From Micromonospora chaiyaphumensis (lineage in GTDB: Bacteria; Actinomycetota; Actinomycetes; Mycobacteriales; Micromonosporaceae), in the NCBI RefSeq assembly GCF_900091435.1, contig NZ_FMCS01000014.1, forward strand, positions 105,380-169,379: a DNA stretch of 64,000 bases, given 5' to 3'. Positions 9,043 through 17,432 of the stretch are shown here, one piece after another. The notes under the pieces were generated by a model that saw nothing but the letters and a program-made list of their open reading frames with translations, had not been told where the DNA came from and did no database searches. The translations under genes were made by a program, and so were the position numbers. The stretch's first letter is position 1, and every line of letters starts with the position of its first letter.

Positions 9043-10275
9043 GTGACCAGCACGAGCACCGCCGGTGCGGTCCGCCAGGGCAGCCTCCGCGAGCTCAACC
9101 TCGCGGTCGTGCTCCGGCGGATCGCCGCCGCCGATCGACCGCCGTCCCGGGCCGGGATCGCCGCCGGGACCGGGCTGACCCGGGCCACCGTCTCGGCCGT
9201 GGTGGACGACCTGATCGCCGGCCGCCTGGTCGCCGAGGCGGAACCCGCGCCCCGCACCGGGGCCGGGCGGCCCGCCCGTGGGCTCGTGCTGGCGTCCGAC
9301 GGCCCCGCCGGGCTCGGGCTGGAGGTGAACGTCGACTACCTGGCCGCGTGCGTGGTCGACCTGACCGGGACGGTCCGGCACCACCTGGTGCGCCGCGCCG
9401 ACCTGCGCCCGGTCTCCCCCGCCGACGCCCTGGAGCGGCTCGCCGCGCTGGCCGCCGAGGCCCGCGCCGCCGCCGTACGCGACGGGCTCACCCTGGCCGG
9501 CGCGGCGCTCGCCGTGCCCGGCCTGGTCGACAGCGGCGGCCTGGTCCGGCTCGCGCCCAACCTCGGCTGGCGTGACGTCGACGTGCCCGCGCTGCTGGCC
9601 GGGCACCCACTCGCCGAGCCGGTCGAGGGCATCCCCCCGCTGGTGGTCGACAACGAGGCCAACCTGGCCGCCCTCGGCGAACTGCACGCCGGCCCACCGG
9701 GCTCGACCAGCTTCCTGCACATCACCGGCGAGATCGGCATCGGCGCCGGGATCGTGCTCGACGGGGTGCTCTACCGGGGTGCCCGCGGCTGGAGCGGCGA
9801 GATCGGTCACATCCCGGTGCAGCCGCAGGGGCGGCCGTGCCGCTGCGGCGGCCAGGGCTGCCTGGAGCGGTACGCGGGCCAGGAGGCCGTCCTGGCTGCC
9901 GCCGGCCTGGCCGGTGCGGACCTGCCCGCCGACACCGCGGCCACCCGGCTCGCCGACCTGGCCAGGGCGGGCGACCCCGCCACCCTGACCGCCCTCGCGG
10001 ACGCCGGGACCGCCCTCGGGGTGGCCGTGGCGGGCGTGGTGAACCTGCTGGACCTCGACACCGTGGTGCTCGGCGGCGGATACGCCCCGCTCGCCCCCTG
10101 GCTGCGCCCGCCGGTGGTCGCGGAGATCTCCCGGCGGGTGCTCACCGCCGCCTGGTCGCCGGTGACGGTACGCCCGGCCGCGCTCGGAGCACGGTCCGCG
10201 GCGGTCGGCGGGGCCGCCTCGGTGGTCCGCCGGGTGGTCGACCGGCCGGTCGGCTGGCTGGCCCGTTCCGGCTGA
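9043..10275 (+). CDS. ROK-family transcriptional regulator (XylR-like)
   Basis: Probable xylose-responsive repressor, 410 residues. An N-terminal winged helix-turn-helix (about 15-75, SRAGIAAGTGLTRATVSAVVDDLIAGRLV) is fused to a ROK sugar-kinase-like domain. That domain has the structural zinc motif PCRCGGQGCLERYAG and GEIGHIPVQPQG. ATG 9016 is an alternative start in the same frame, but it lies inside the AT-rich operator/-10 region without a ribosome site. GTG 9043 directly follows AAGGG and gives the usual N-terminus, so I prefer it without being certain. Divergent from xylAB, which makes xylose control likely (inference). Confidence 0.88.
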   Translation: MTSTSTAGAVRQGSLRELNLAVVLRRIAAADRPPSRAGIAAGTGLTRATVSAVVDDLIAGRLVAEAEPAPRTGAGRPARGLVLASDGPAGLGLEVNVDYLAACVVDLTGTVRHHLVRRADLRPVSPADALERLAALAAEARAAAVRDGLTLAGAALAVPGLVDSGGLVRLAPNLGWRDVDVPALLAGHPLAEPVEGIPPLVVDNEANLAALGELHAGPPGSTSFLHITGEIGIGAGIVLDGVLYRGARGWSGEIGHIPVQPQGRPCRCGGQGCLERYAGQEAVLAAAGLAGADLPADTAATRLADLARAGDPATLTALADAGTALGVAVAGVVNLLDLDTVVLGGGYAPLAPWLRPPVVAEISRRVLTAAWSPVTVRPAALGARSAAVGGAASVVRRVVDRPVGWLARSG

Positions 10276-10364
10276 CCGGCGCTCCGCGATGGGCTCGCGA
10301 CGCCCGCGCTCGGTACGCTTGCCGGCAGGCAAACGCATCCGCGACCGAGGAGTGCACCGACAGC

Positions 10365-10409
10365 ATGCGCACGGTTCGACCGACCGACGCGCCCGGCCAC
10401 CGGCGGTGA
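10365..10409 (+). CDS. Possible 14-codon upstream ORF coupled to the phosphatase gene
   Basis: ATG 10365 opens a 14-codon frame (MRTVRPTDAPGHRR) whose TGA overlaps the GTG start of the next gene as GTGA. A GAGGAG lies 12 bases upstream. The phosphatase gene has no ribosome site of its own, so this mini-ORF could deliver ribosomes to it. It could equally be chance. Confidence 0.25.
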   Translation: MRTVRPTDAPGHRR

Positions 10410-12064
10410 CGACCGCCCGACGCTCGGCCGGGGCCGCTCTCCCGGCCGACCCGCGGCTCGCCCGCGAGGTGCTGGACGGGCTCGCCGAGGCGGTCGTGAC
10501 CACCGATCCGGCCGGCGTCGTGACCCTGGTCAACGCGATGGCCGCGGAACTCCTCCCCGAGCTCACCCCCGGCGCCGACCTGGCCGACTGCCCGGTGCCC
10601 GCGCTGGCCGACGCGGTGCGCGGCGGCGCCGGGACCTTCGACACCGAGCACCACGGCCGGTGGCTGCGGGGCGTGCGGCGCGGCCTGGCCGGCGGCACCT
10701 GCGCCTGGTACGTGCGGGACGTCACCGAGGAGCAGGCACGGGCCGACGCGCTGCGGGCCGAGCGGTCCCGCACCGCGTTCCTGGCCCGGGCGGGCAGCCG
10801 GCTCGGGCTCTCCCTGCACCGGGACCAGACGCTGCGCGCCGCCGTCACCCTGCCGGTGCCCTACCTGGCCGACGCCGCCGTGGTCGTGCACCGCCCGGCC
10901 CCGCCGGCCGAGGACCAGCCGCACTGGGTCCGGTACGCCGCCGACGATCCGGGCCCGGTCACCGGCGCCGCCGGCTGGCGGACGGTGGAGTCGGTCCCCG
11001 GGCTCGTCGAGGCGCTCGACGGGGACACCACCGAGCCCAACCCCTGGCTCGACGCCGAAGTGGCCGACCTCGCCGAGGTGCTGCCCGCGGGCTTCGGCCG
11101 GCCCGGCACCCTGCTGATCAGCCCGATGCGCAGCGCCGGCGGCCCGGCCGGAGCGCTCATCCTGGCCCGCGGCGCCGAGCGGAGCGGCTTCGACCCGCGG
11201 GAGGTCGAGCTGGCCCGGGAGTTCGCCGCCCGAGCGGGCGCCGCGCTGGCCGCCGCCGAACTGTACGGCGAACAGGCCCACCTGGCCCGCGTGCTCCAGA
11301 ACAGCCTCCTCCCCCCGGACCTGCCGTCGCTGCCCGGGATGACGATGGCGGGCGGCTACCGGGCCGCCGGGGACAGCCTGCGCATCGGTGGCGACTTCTA
11401 CGACCTCTTCCCCACTCCCGGCGGCGGCCTCTTCGCCCTCGGCGACGTGTGCGGCAAGGGCGTCGGCGCGGCGGTGCTGACCGGGCGGGTACGCCAGTCG
11501 CTGCAGACCCTGCGGCTGGTCGAGCAGCGCCCGCGGGAGCTCATGGACCTGCTCAACCACGCGCTGCTGGACGCGCCCGACGCGGCCCGCCGGGCCCAGT
11601 TCACCACCCTCCTGCTGGGTGCCCTGACCCGCGAGCCCGACGGCGGGCTGCTGGTCCGGGTCGCCGGCGGCGGGCACCCGGCCCCGATGGTGGTCCGCAC
11701 CGACGGCCGGATCGAGCCGGTCCGGGTTGGCGGCATGCCGGTCGGCGCGCTGAGCGCGGCACGCTTCGTCGAGGCGGAGGTCCGCCTCGCGCCCGGCGAC
11801 CTGCTGGTGGCGTACACCGACGGGGTGACCGAGGCTCCGGGCGGCCCCACGCGGCTGGAGATGTTCGGCGACGCCCGGCTGCGGCGGGCGCTCGCCTCCG
11901 GGGCCGGCCTGCCACCCTCCGCGCTGGTCGACCGGCTGCTCCAGCTCGTCGACGAGTGGCTCGGCGGCCAGGTGCACGACGACATCGCCATGCTGGTCGT
12001 GGCGGCTGGCGGGGCCGGCCCGGCCGGGTCAGGCGGTGCGGGCCACCGGCGGCTCGCCGGGTGA
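10406..12064 (+). CDS. PAS/GAF-type SpoIIE family protein phosphatase
   Basis: PP2C-like serine phosphatase of the RsbU/SpoIIE class, which typically dephosphorylates anti-sigma-factor antagonists. In the 552-residue product an N-terminal PAS-like domain (about 20-110, VVTTDPAGVVTLVNAMAAELLP) is followed by a GAF-like sensor region (about 130-290). The phosphatase domain starts near RVLQNSLLPPDLP. Metal-binding motifs are intact: GGDFYDLF, GDVCGKGVGAA, AYTDGVTEA and HDDIAMLVV. No transmembrane segment is seen, so it should sense a cytoplasmic cue. GTG 10406 overlaps the stop of a 14-codon ORF; an in-frame ATG at 10289 is possible but lacks a ribosome site. The 3' end overlaps the convergent MarR gene by 36 bases. 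Confidence 0.85.
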   Translation: MTTARRSAGAALPADPRLAREVLDGLAEAVVTTDPAGVVTLVNAMAAELLPELTPGADLADCPVPALADAVRGGAGTFDTEHHGRWLRGVRRGLAGGTCAWYVRDVTEEQARADALRAERSRTAFLARAGSRLGLSLHRDQTLRAAVTLPVPYLADAAVVVHRPAPPAEDQPHWVRYAADDPGPVTGAAGWRTVESVPGLVEALDGDTTEPNPWLDAEVADLAEVLPAGFGRPGTLLISPMRSAGGPAGALILARGAERSGFDPREVELAREFAARAGAALAAAELYGEQAHLARVLQNSLLPPDLPSLPGMTMAGGYRAAGDSLRIGGDFYDLFPTPGGGLFALGDVCGKGVGAAVLTGRVRQSLQTLRLVEQRPRELMDLLNHALLDAPDAARRAQFTTLLLGALTREPDGGLLVRVAGGGHPAPMVVRTDGRIEPVRVGGMPVGALSAARFVEAEVRLAPGDLLVAYTDGVTEAPGGPTRLEMFGDARLRRALASGAGLPPSALVDRLLQLVDEWLGGQVHDDIAMLVVAAGGAGPAGSGGAGHRRLAG

Positions 12065-12592
12065 CCCCGGCTCGGCCTCCGACTCGGCGATCCGCTCACC
12101 CGAGGACTGGAGCACCGGCCAGCCCTCCGCGGTGGCGGCCTCCCCACGCCGGGCGACCTCGTCGAACTCGCGCATCCCGCGCACCAGCGCCACCCGCCCC
12201 TCCGCGCTCATGCCGGCCAGGATGTCGTCCAGCCGGTGGCGCCGGTCGGCACGCAGCTCGGCCAGGAGCCGGGTGGCCGCCGGGGTGAGGTGCAGGGCGA
12301 TCTCGCGGCGGTCGTACCGGCCCGGCTCCCGCTCCAGCATCCCGGCCGCCACCAGGCGGTCGCAGAGCCGGCTGGCGGAGGAGAGCAGCATGTCGGTCAG
12401 CGTGGCGAGCCGGCGGAGGTTGATCCCGTCGTGCTGCTCGACGACCATGACCGCGCGTAGCTGGGCGCCGGAGAGCCGGCTCGTGGTGCGCTCCCGGGCC
12501 GCCTCCCAGACAGCCAGCAGGGTGCCCGCCGCCTCGTCCAGTGCGGCGGCCATACTCGCATCAGGTCCCTGGGGACCGTGTTCTTCGGCCAT
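12029..12592 (-). CDS. MarR-family transcriptional regulator
   Basis: Winged helix-turn-helix regulator of 187 residues. The DNA-binding region runs from LSGAQLRAVMVVEQHDGINL through RLATLTDMLLSSASRLCDRLVAAGMLERE, with the wing RYDRREIALHLTPA. The C-terminal 40 residues are acidic and probably disordered. I start it at ATG 12592; an upstream GTG-type extension and an ATG at 12553 are alternatives, none with a strong ribosome site. It is divergent from a second PP2C-type gene (56-base gap) and overlaps the end of the first phosphatase gene, so it may control the divergent phosphatase. Ligand unknown. Confidence 0.82.
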   Translation of the reverse strand: MAEEHGPQGPDASMAAALDEAAGTLLAVWEAARERTTSRLSGAQLRAVMVVEQHDGINLRRLATLTDMLLSSASRLCDRLVAAGMLEREPGRYDRREIALHLTPAATRLLAELRADRRHRLDDILAGMSAEGRVALVRGMREFDEVARRGEAATAEGWPVLQSSGERIAESEAEPGSPGEPPVARTA

Positions 12593-12648
12593 GGTGCGCC
12601 CGAGACTACCCGGCTCACCAGGCCGACGACCTGTGCAAAGGAGCAAAG

Positions 12649-13779
12649 ATGAGCGGACCGGAGGATCGGGCACGGCGGAGTCTCACCGAGGCGCCGACGG
12701 ATCAGCTCGTCGACCGGCTCGCCGCCGAGCTGGAACGGTCGTACGGGATCTCCCGCACCGAGCTGTACCAGGTCGACTACCGGTTGGCCGCGCTGCTGCC
12801 GCTGGGCGGGGGTGAGGCGATCGTCACCCCCGGCCATCCGGCCTGGCGCTGCTTCGACCACCAGGAGCCGATCGTGTCGGAGGGCACCGGCTGGTTCCCG
12901 GTGGGGATGCGCGGCGAGCGGCGCGGCGTGCTCCAGCTCTCGCCGCTGCCCGGCGACCCGGCCGCCCTGGCCGAGCTGGACGCCGTCGCCACCGCGCTCG
13001 GGCACGAGCTGGCCGCCGTGGCGGCCACCACGGACATCTACCTGACGGCCCGGCGCAGCCGCCGGCTCACCCTGGCCGCCGAGATGCAGTGGGAGCTGCT
13101 GCCGGGCCGCAGCCGGATCCGCCCCTCGTTCAGCCTGGCCGGCCAGCTGGAACCCGCGTACGCGGTGCGCGGCGACGGCTTCGACTGGTCCGACGACGGC
13201 CAGCGGCTCTGGCTGTCGGTGATCAACGGCTCCGGCGAGGGGGTGGCCGCCTCGATGCTCACCTCGCTGGCCACCCACGCGCTGCGTAACGCCCGCCGGG
13301 CCAGGCTGGGGCTGGCCGACCAGGCCGCCCTCGCCGACCAGGCGATCTATGCGCTGCACCGCGGGGAGCAGCACCTCTCCGCGCTCCTGCTGGAACTGGA
13401 CCTGGCCGGCGGGACGCTGACCGTTGTCGACGCCGGCTCGCCCCGCCTGGTGCTGCTGCGCGACGGCGAGGTGACCGAGCAGGTCCTCGACAAGCAGTTC
13501 CCGCTCGGCATGTTCGAGGACACCGACTACCGGGAGCAGCGGTTCGAGCTGCGCCGGGGGGACCGGCTCTTCGTGGTCAGCGACGGGGTGATCGACGCGA
13601 CCGCCCAGCAGATCCGGTACGGCGAGACCGCGCTGGACCGCTTCCTGCGGCGTACCGGACCGATGGAGCCGCTGGACGCGGTCCGGTCGCTGCTCGGCGA
13701 CCTGCGCGCCTTCGTGGCCGGTGACCTGGTCGACGACGCGGTGGTGGTCTGCCTGGACTGGCTCGGCCCGCAGCCCTGA
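12649..13779 (+). CDS. SpoIIE/PP2C-type phosphatase domain protein with altered metal site
   Basis: A 376-residue protein. An N-terminal sensor-like region (about 1-140, conserved in actinobacterial PP2C proteins) is followed by a SpoIIE phosphatase fold starting at AAEMQWELLPGRSRIRP. Motifs are partly degenerate: the first is RGDGFDWSDD. The usual G-D-V-x-G-x-G is replaced by INGSGEG, so the metal-binding Asp has become Asn. VVSDGVID and DDAVVVCLDWL are retained. Activity may therefore be reduced or altered. ATG 12649 has an ideal AAAGGAG ribosome site. It is divergent from the MarR gene and convergent with the sugar transferase. A role in partner-switching signalling is inferred from family only. 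Confidence 0.85.
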   Translation: MSGPEDRARRSLTEAPTDQLVDRLAAELERSYGISRTELYQVDYRLAALLPLGGGEAIVTPGHPAWRCFDHQEPIVSEGTGWFPVGMRGERRGVLQLSPLPGDPAALAELDAVATALGHELAAVAATTDIYLTARRSRRLTLAAEMQWELLPGRSRIRPSFSLAGQLEPAYAVRGDGFDWSDDGQRLWLSVINGSGEGVAASMLTSLATHALRNARRARLGLADQAALADQAIYALHRGEQHLSALLLELDLAGGTLTVVDAGSPRLVLLRDGEVTEQVLDKQFPLGMFEDTDYREQRFELRRGDRLFVVSDGVIDATAQQIRYGETALDRFLRRTGPMEPLDAVRSLLGDLRAFVAGDLVDDAVVVCLDWLGPQP

Positions 13780-13801
13780 CCCGGCCCGGCCGCCCGCCGG
13801 G

Positions 13802-15286
13802 TCAGTAGGCCCCGCGGCTGTTGACCACCGCGCCGAAGGTCTTCCAGAGGATGGTCAGGTCGGCGGCGAGCGACCAGTTCTCCACGTAGTAGAGGTCGAG
13901 CCGGATGCCGTCCTCCCAGCTCAGGTCGGACCGGCCGCTGACCTGCCAGAGGCCGGTCATGCCGGGCTTGACCAGCAGGCGCCGGGCCACGTCGCCGTCG
14001 TACCGGGCCACCTCGGAGGGCAGCGGGGGGCGGGGGCCGACCAGGCTCATCTGGCCGAGCAGCACGTTGGCCAGCTGGGGCAGCTCGTCCAGGGACCACT
14101 TGCGCAGCAGCTTGCCGACCCGGGTCACCCGGGGGTCGTCGCGCATCTTGAACATGAGGCCGTCGGTCTCGTTGCGCGCCGCCAGCTCGGCGAGCAGGGC
14201 GTCGGCGTTGACCACCATGGTGCGGAACTTGAAGACGCCGAACTCCTCGCCGCCCTGGCCGACGCGGGTCTGGCGGAACAGCACCGGGCCGCGGCTGTCC
14301 AGCTTGATGGCCAGCGTGATCACCACCAGCAGGGGCGCCAGCAGGAGCAGGGCGACCAGCGAGATCGACCGGTCGACCAGCCCCTTGACCAGCTTGCGGG
14401 CGCCCCGGAACTCGGGCGCCTCGACGTGGATCAGCGGCAGGCCGGCCACCGGCCGGGTGTGGATGCGCGGGCCGGCGACGTCGGTCAGCGCCGGCGCCAC
14501 CACGAGGTCGACCCCGGTGCCCTCCAGCTGCCAACCAAGCCGCCGCAGCCGGGTCGCGGTCAGCTCGCCGGAGGCGGTGACGGCCACGGTGTCCGCGCCG
14601 ATCGCGGTGGCCGCCTCGGGGATGCCCCGGAACGAGCCCACCACCGGCACGTCGCCGAGCCGCTGCGGCACCGGGGCGAGCAGCGCGTCCGGGATGCAGG
14701 CGCCGACCACCTGATAGCCGGCGTACGGCTCGCGGCGCAGGGTGTGCACCAACTCCAGCACGTGCGCGGTGTCGCCCACCACCAGCACCTTGCGGGACCA
14801 GCCGGCGCCCCGGTCCCGGGCGCGGTGCAGCCGCTTGCGGGCGGCGAACCGGGCCACCTCGAGGCCGACCGTGCCGACCGCGAAGGAGACGGCCAGGAAG
14901 CCCCGGGAGACACCGACATCGGCGATGTAGCCGGCGATGGCGATGCCGCCGGCCAGCCGCAGGCTCGCCGCGCTGACCCGGCGGTACTCGTCGGCGCCGT
15001 AGCCGAGCACCTGGTCGTCGTAGCAGCGCATCGCCTTGAGCGAGACCAGCCAGACGAGCAGCAGGGCGGGCGCGACCACCACGTACGGGATCTCGGAGCC
15101 GCTCGGCTGCTCGTCGCCGAACCGGGCCACGTACCCGATCAGGATGGCCACGCTCAACACGGCGGTGTCGAGCACCGCCAGGACCCGGATGTAGGACCGC
15201 TCCGCGGCGCGCGTCGTCGGTCCGGGGCGGTCGCCACCGGGTCGCGACGACGTGCTGGCGGGGGTCAACAGCGTCGCCGAGGTCAC
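13802..15286 (-). CDS. Exopolysaccharide polyprenyl-phosphate sugar-1-phosphate transferase
   Basis: Membrane enzyme that loads the first sugar phosphate onto undecaprenyl phosphate for exopolysaccharide or cell-wall glycan synthesis. The 494-residue protein has about four N-terminal membrane segments and a CoA-binding-like central domain (LVVGDTAHVLELVHTLR). One more membrane helix precedes the bacterial sugar transferase domain. That domain has the expected FRQTRVGQGGEEFGVFKFRTM, KWSLDELPQLANVLLGQMSLVGPRPP and RLLVKPGMTGLWQVSGRSDLS, and the family-typical GAY end. No other glycan genes are adjacent. The opposing phosphatase gene ends 22 bases away. Confidence 0.92.
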   Translation of the reverse strand: MTSATLLTPASTSSRPGGDRPGPTTRAAERSYIRVLAVLDTAVLSVAILIGYVARFGDEQPSGSEIPYVVVAPALLLVWLVSLKAMRCYDDQVLGYGADEYRRVSAASLRLAGGIAIAGYIADVGVSRGFLAVSFAVGTVGLEVARFAARKRLHRARDRGAGWSRKVLVVGDTAHVLELVHTLRREPYAGYQVVGACIPDALLAPVPQRLGDVPVVGSFRGIPEAATAIGADTVAVTASGELTATRLRRLGWQLEGTGVDLVVAPALTDVAGPRIHTRPVAGLPLIHVEAPEFRGARKLVKGLVDRSISLVALLLLAPLLVVITLAIKLDSRGPVLFRQTRVGQGGEEFGVFKFRTMVVNADALLAELAARNETDGLMFKMRDDPRVTRVGKLLRKWSLDELPQLANVLLGQMSLVGPRPPLPSEVARYDGDVARRLLVKPGMTGLWQVSGRSDLSWEDGIRLDLYYVENWSLAADLTILWKTFGAVVNSRGAY

Positions 15287-15443
15287 CGGCCCTCCCCACT
15301 TCGCTCAGGACGACCCCGCGCCACGCGGTCCCGGTGGGGATCACGCGGTTCGGAGCACCCGGTCATCTTGCCTCGACAATTATGGTTACCGATTGCTTCG
15401 GACACATTGCCGTCAGTTCTCTTCCGGCCGCTCAATCCGGGAA

Positions 15444-15483
15444 GCGTTCCGCCGTACCGGATTCGGCCGGTACGGCGGAACGC
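15444..15483 (-). terminator. Terminator hairpin after the VWA gene
   Basis: A perfect 17-bp inverted repeat (15444-15460 with 15467-15483; GCGTTCCGCCGTACCGG) with a 6-base loop lies 18 bases past the stop of the minus-strand VWA gene. It precedes the sugar transferase promoter region. Confidence 0.75.
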
Positions 15484-15500
15484 GTTCACTGAGTGCCGGA

Positions 15501-17282
15501 TCAGCGCGGCGCCGGCGGCCGCAGCGCGATCGCCTGCAGGAAGATCTCGCCGATCTTGCTCGGGTCGGTGGTGACGAAGGAGCCACCACCGGTCACGTCG
15601 GTGATCGACTTCAGCTCCGCGCGGCTGACCTCGGTGCCGATGCCGATGATGATCACCTGGACCGGCTGCTCCTCGTCACGCAGCGCCTTGAGCTGGTTCA
15701 GCAACGCCTTCTGGCTGATGCCGCTGGCGTCGTCGTTCTTGCCGTCGGTGAAGAGCACGATCGAGTTGACCTTGCCCGGCTCCCAGTCCTGCTGGACCTT
15801 CTTGTAGGCCGCCAGCATGGTGTCGTAGAGGCCGGTGTCGCCGTCCGACGGCCGGACCGAGGCCAGACTCTGCTGGAGGGGGCCGCGGTTGCTCGACAGC
15901 GGTTTGATCCCGAGCAGCTCGCGGTAGTCCTGGTTGCCGTTCAGGTTGGTGGAGAAGGTCCACAGGCCGATCGACCAGGAGTCGTCGAAGAGCCCGAGGC
16001 CCTGGCTCGCGGCGGCGACGGTGACCTGCTCCCGGCTGGCGCCGTTGGCGGTCGCCACCGGCTTCTTCATCGAGCCGGAGACGTCGATGACGCAGAGCAT
16101 GCGGCCGGACTGGGTGGCCACCGACCATGTGGTGGTCGCCTTCTGGATGGCGACCGGGTCCAGGTCGGCCGCGCCGCCCTGGCCGGACGCCGGGACGGGC
16201 GTGGCGCCGCCGTTCGCCGGGCTCGGCGCGCCCTGGGGCGCCTTGAACCCGTCACCCCAGTTGCCGTCCGGCGCCCGCAGCGACTGCGCCGCCAGCCGGT
16301 TCTTGAAGCTCCCCGTCCGCAGGACGTCGAAGAGCACCCGGGCGGCGGAGGCCTTGGTCGGCTCGATGCCGGGCAGCACCGCGAACGGGTAGTCCAGCGC
16401 GATCGGGTCCGGCTTGAGGTAGAGCGCGGCCAGCGGGATCGGCGGCTTGGTGTTGTTGTAGGCGATGACGTCTTCCTCGGACAGCGCCGCCGCGCCGAGC
16501 CCGTTGGCGATGGCCGTCGGGTCGGACGAGCGCGGGAAGCGCGCGAGGAGGTCCTGCCGCAGCGAGGAGCGGTTGGTGGCCAGCGCCCGCAGCGCACCGA
16601 CCATCGCCTCCTGCGCCTTCGGGGACCCGGCGGCCCCGGTGGCGCTGGCCGCGGCGGTCAGCGAGAGCAGCCCGGACAGGCCGGCGGCGTCCTGGGTCGG
16701 CTCGACGATCCCGGCGCGCAACGGCTTTCCGCTGGTGACCTCGCCCAGCAGGTCGGTCCAGCGCAGTTCCTTGTCCGGCCAGCCGATGCGCGAGGCCACC
16801 GGCTCGGGCAGCGCGACCACGACGGGGCTGCGGGCGATCGAGGCGCCGTTGGCCGGTGCGAACGCGGTGGCGCCGCCGCTCTTGAGCCGCAGCAGCCAGG
16901 TCGAGGAGTCCGGCACCCAGACGTCCGGCGTGACCGCCGTGCCACTGGCCTGCCCGACCCCGGCCAGGGTGGCGCCGTGCTTGCTCGCCACGGCGGCGGC
17001 CACGTCGACCGACTCGGCCGAGGACACGTTCACGGCGATGCAGGTCTCGCCGACCGCCGCGCCGTCGGACACCCACTGGTCGGCCGCCCCGCGCACGGCG
17101 GGGGCGATCTCCGGGGCCGCCGCGACGGACAGCTCGATCCGCCCCGAGCAGTTCGGGCCCGCCAGCTGCTGGTAGCCGAACCAGGAGCCGGCTACGACGA
17201 CGACGAGCGCGGTGGCCGTAGCGGCTGCACCTGCCCCACGGAGGTTAGTACGCATGCGATGGCGGCCAGACACGGTGACCAT
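15501..17282 (-). CDS. Extracellular substrate-binding-like and VWA domain protein
   Basis: A 593-residue membrane-anchored or secreted protein. A hydrophobic segment (about residues 17-34) acts as signal/anchor. Residues about 45-320 resemble a type 2 periplasmic-binding fold (RIELSVAAAPEIAPAVRGAADQW). A Gly/Pro/Ala-rich linker leads to a C-terminal von Willebrand A domain with an intact MIDAS, DVSGSMKKP, and IVLFTDGKNDD. This architecture recurs in actinobacteria, but I know of no proven function; a role in cell-surface metal-dependent binding is plausible. The upstream region contains a cluster of GATC-centred palindromes. A strong hairpin follows the gene. Confidence 0.85.
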   Translation of the reverse strand: MVTVSGRHRMRTNLRGAGAAATATALVVVVAGSWFGYQQLAGPNCSGRIELSVAAAPEIAPAVRGAADQWVSDGAAVGETCIAVNVSSAESVDVAAAVASKHGATLAGVGQASGTAVTPDVWVPDSSTWLLRLKSGGATAFAPANGASIARSPVVVALPEPVASRIGWPDKELRWTDLLGEVTSGKPLRAGIVEPTQDAAGLSGLLSLTAAASATGAAGSPKAQEAMVGALRALATNRSSLRQDLLARFPRSSDPTAIANGLGAAALSEEDVIAYNNTKPPIPLAALYLKPDPIALDYPFAVLPGIEPTKASAARVLFDVLRTGSFKNRLAAQSLRAPDGNWGDGFKAPQGAPSPANGGATPVPASGQGGAADLDPVAIQKATTTWSVATQSGRMLCVIDVSGSMKKPVATANGASREQVTVAAASQGLGLFDDSWSIGLWTFSTNLNGNQDYRELLGIKPLSSNRGPLQQSLASVRPSDGDTGLYDTMLAAYKKVQQDWEPGKVNSIVLFTDGKNDDASGISQKALLNQLKALRDEEQPVQVIIIGIGTEVSRAELKSITDVTGGGSFVTTDPSKIGEIFLQAIALRPPAPR

Positions 17283-17343
17283 CTTGCGTATCTCGTGGGG
17301 TTAGTGCCACAACCGTTCGGACGAAAGTTACGCAGCAGAAACA

Positions 17344-17397
17344 GTTGATCGCCAAATCATTACGTTGAGTGAGCGATCAGTGATCGCAGGTGATCAA
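17344..17397. promoter_or_regulatory. Nested palindrome cluster upstream of the VWA gene
   Basis: A perfect 15-base palindrome, GCGATCAGTGATCGC (17373-17387), is flanked by TTGATCGCC (17344-17352) and GGTGATCAA (17389-17397), which are near inverted copies of each other. The region is AT-rich for this genome and lies 60-115 bases upstream of the VWA start, a natural place for an operator. Confidence 0.45.
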
Positions 17398-17432
17398 AGT
17401 CCACTGCGGACAGTGTCTCCGTCACCGCCCGG

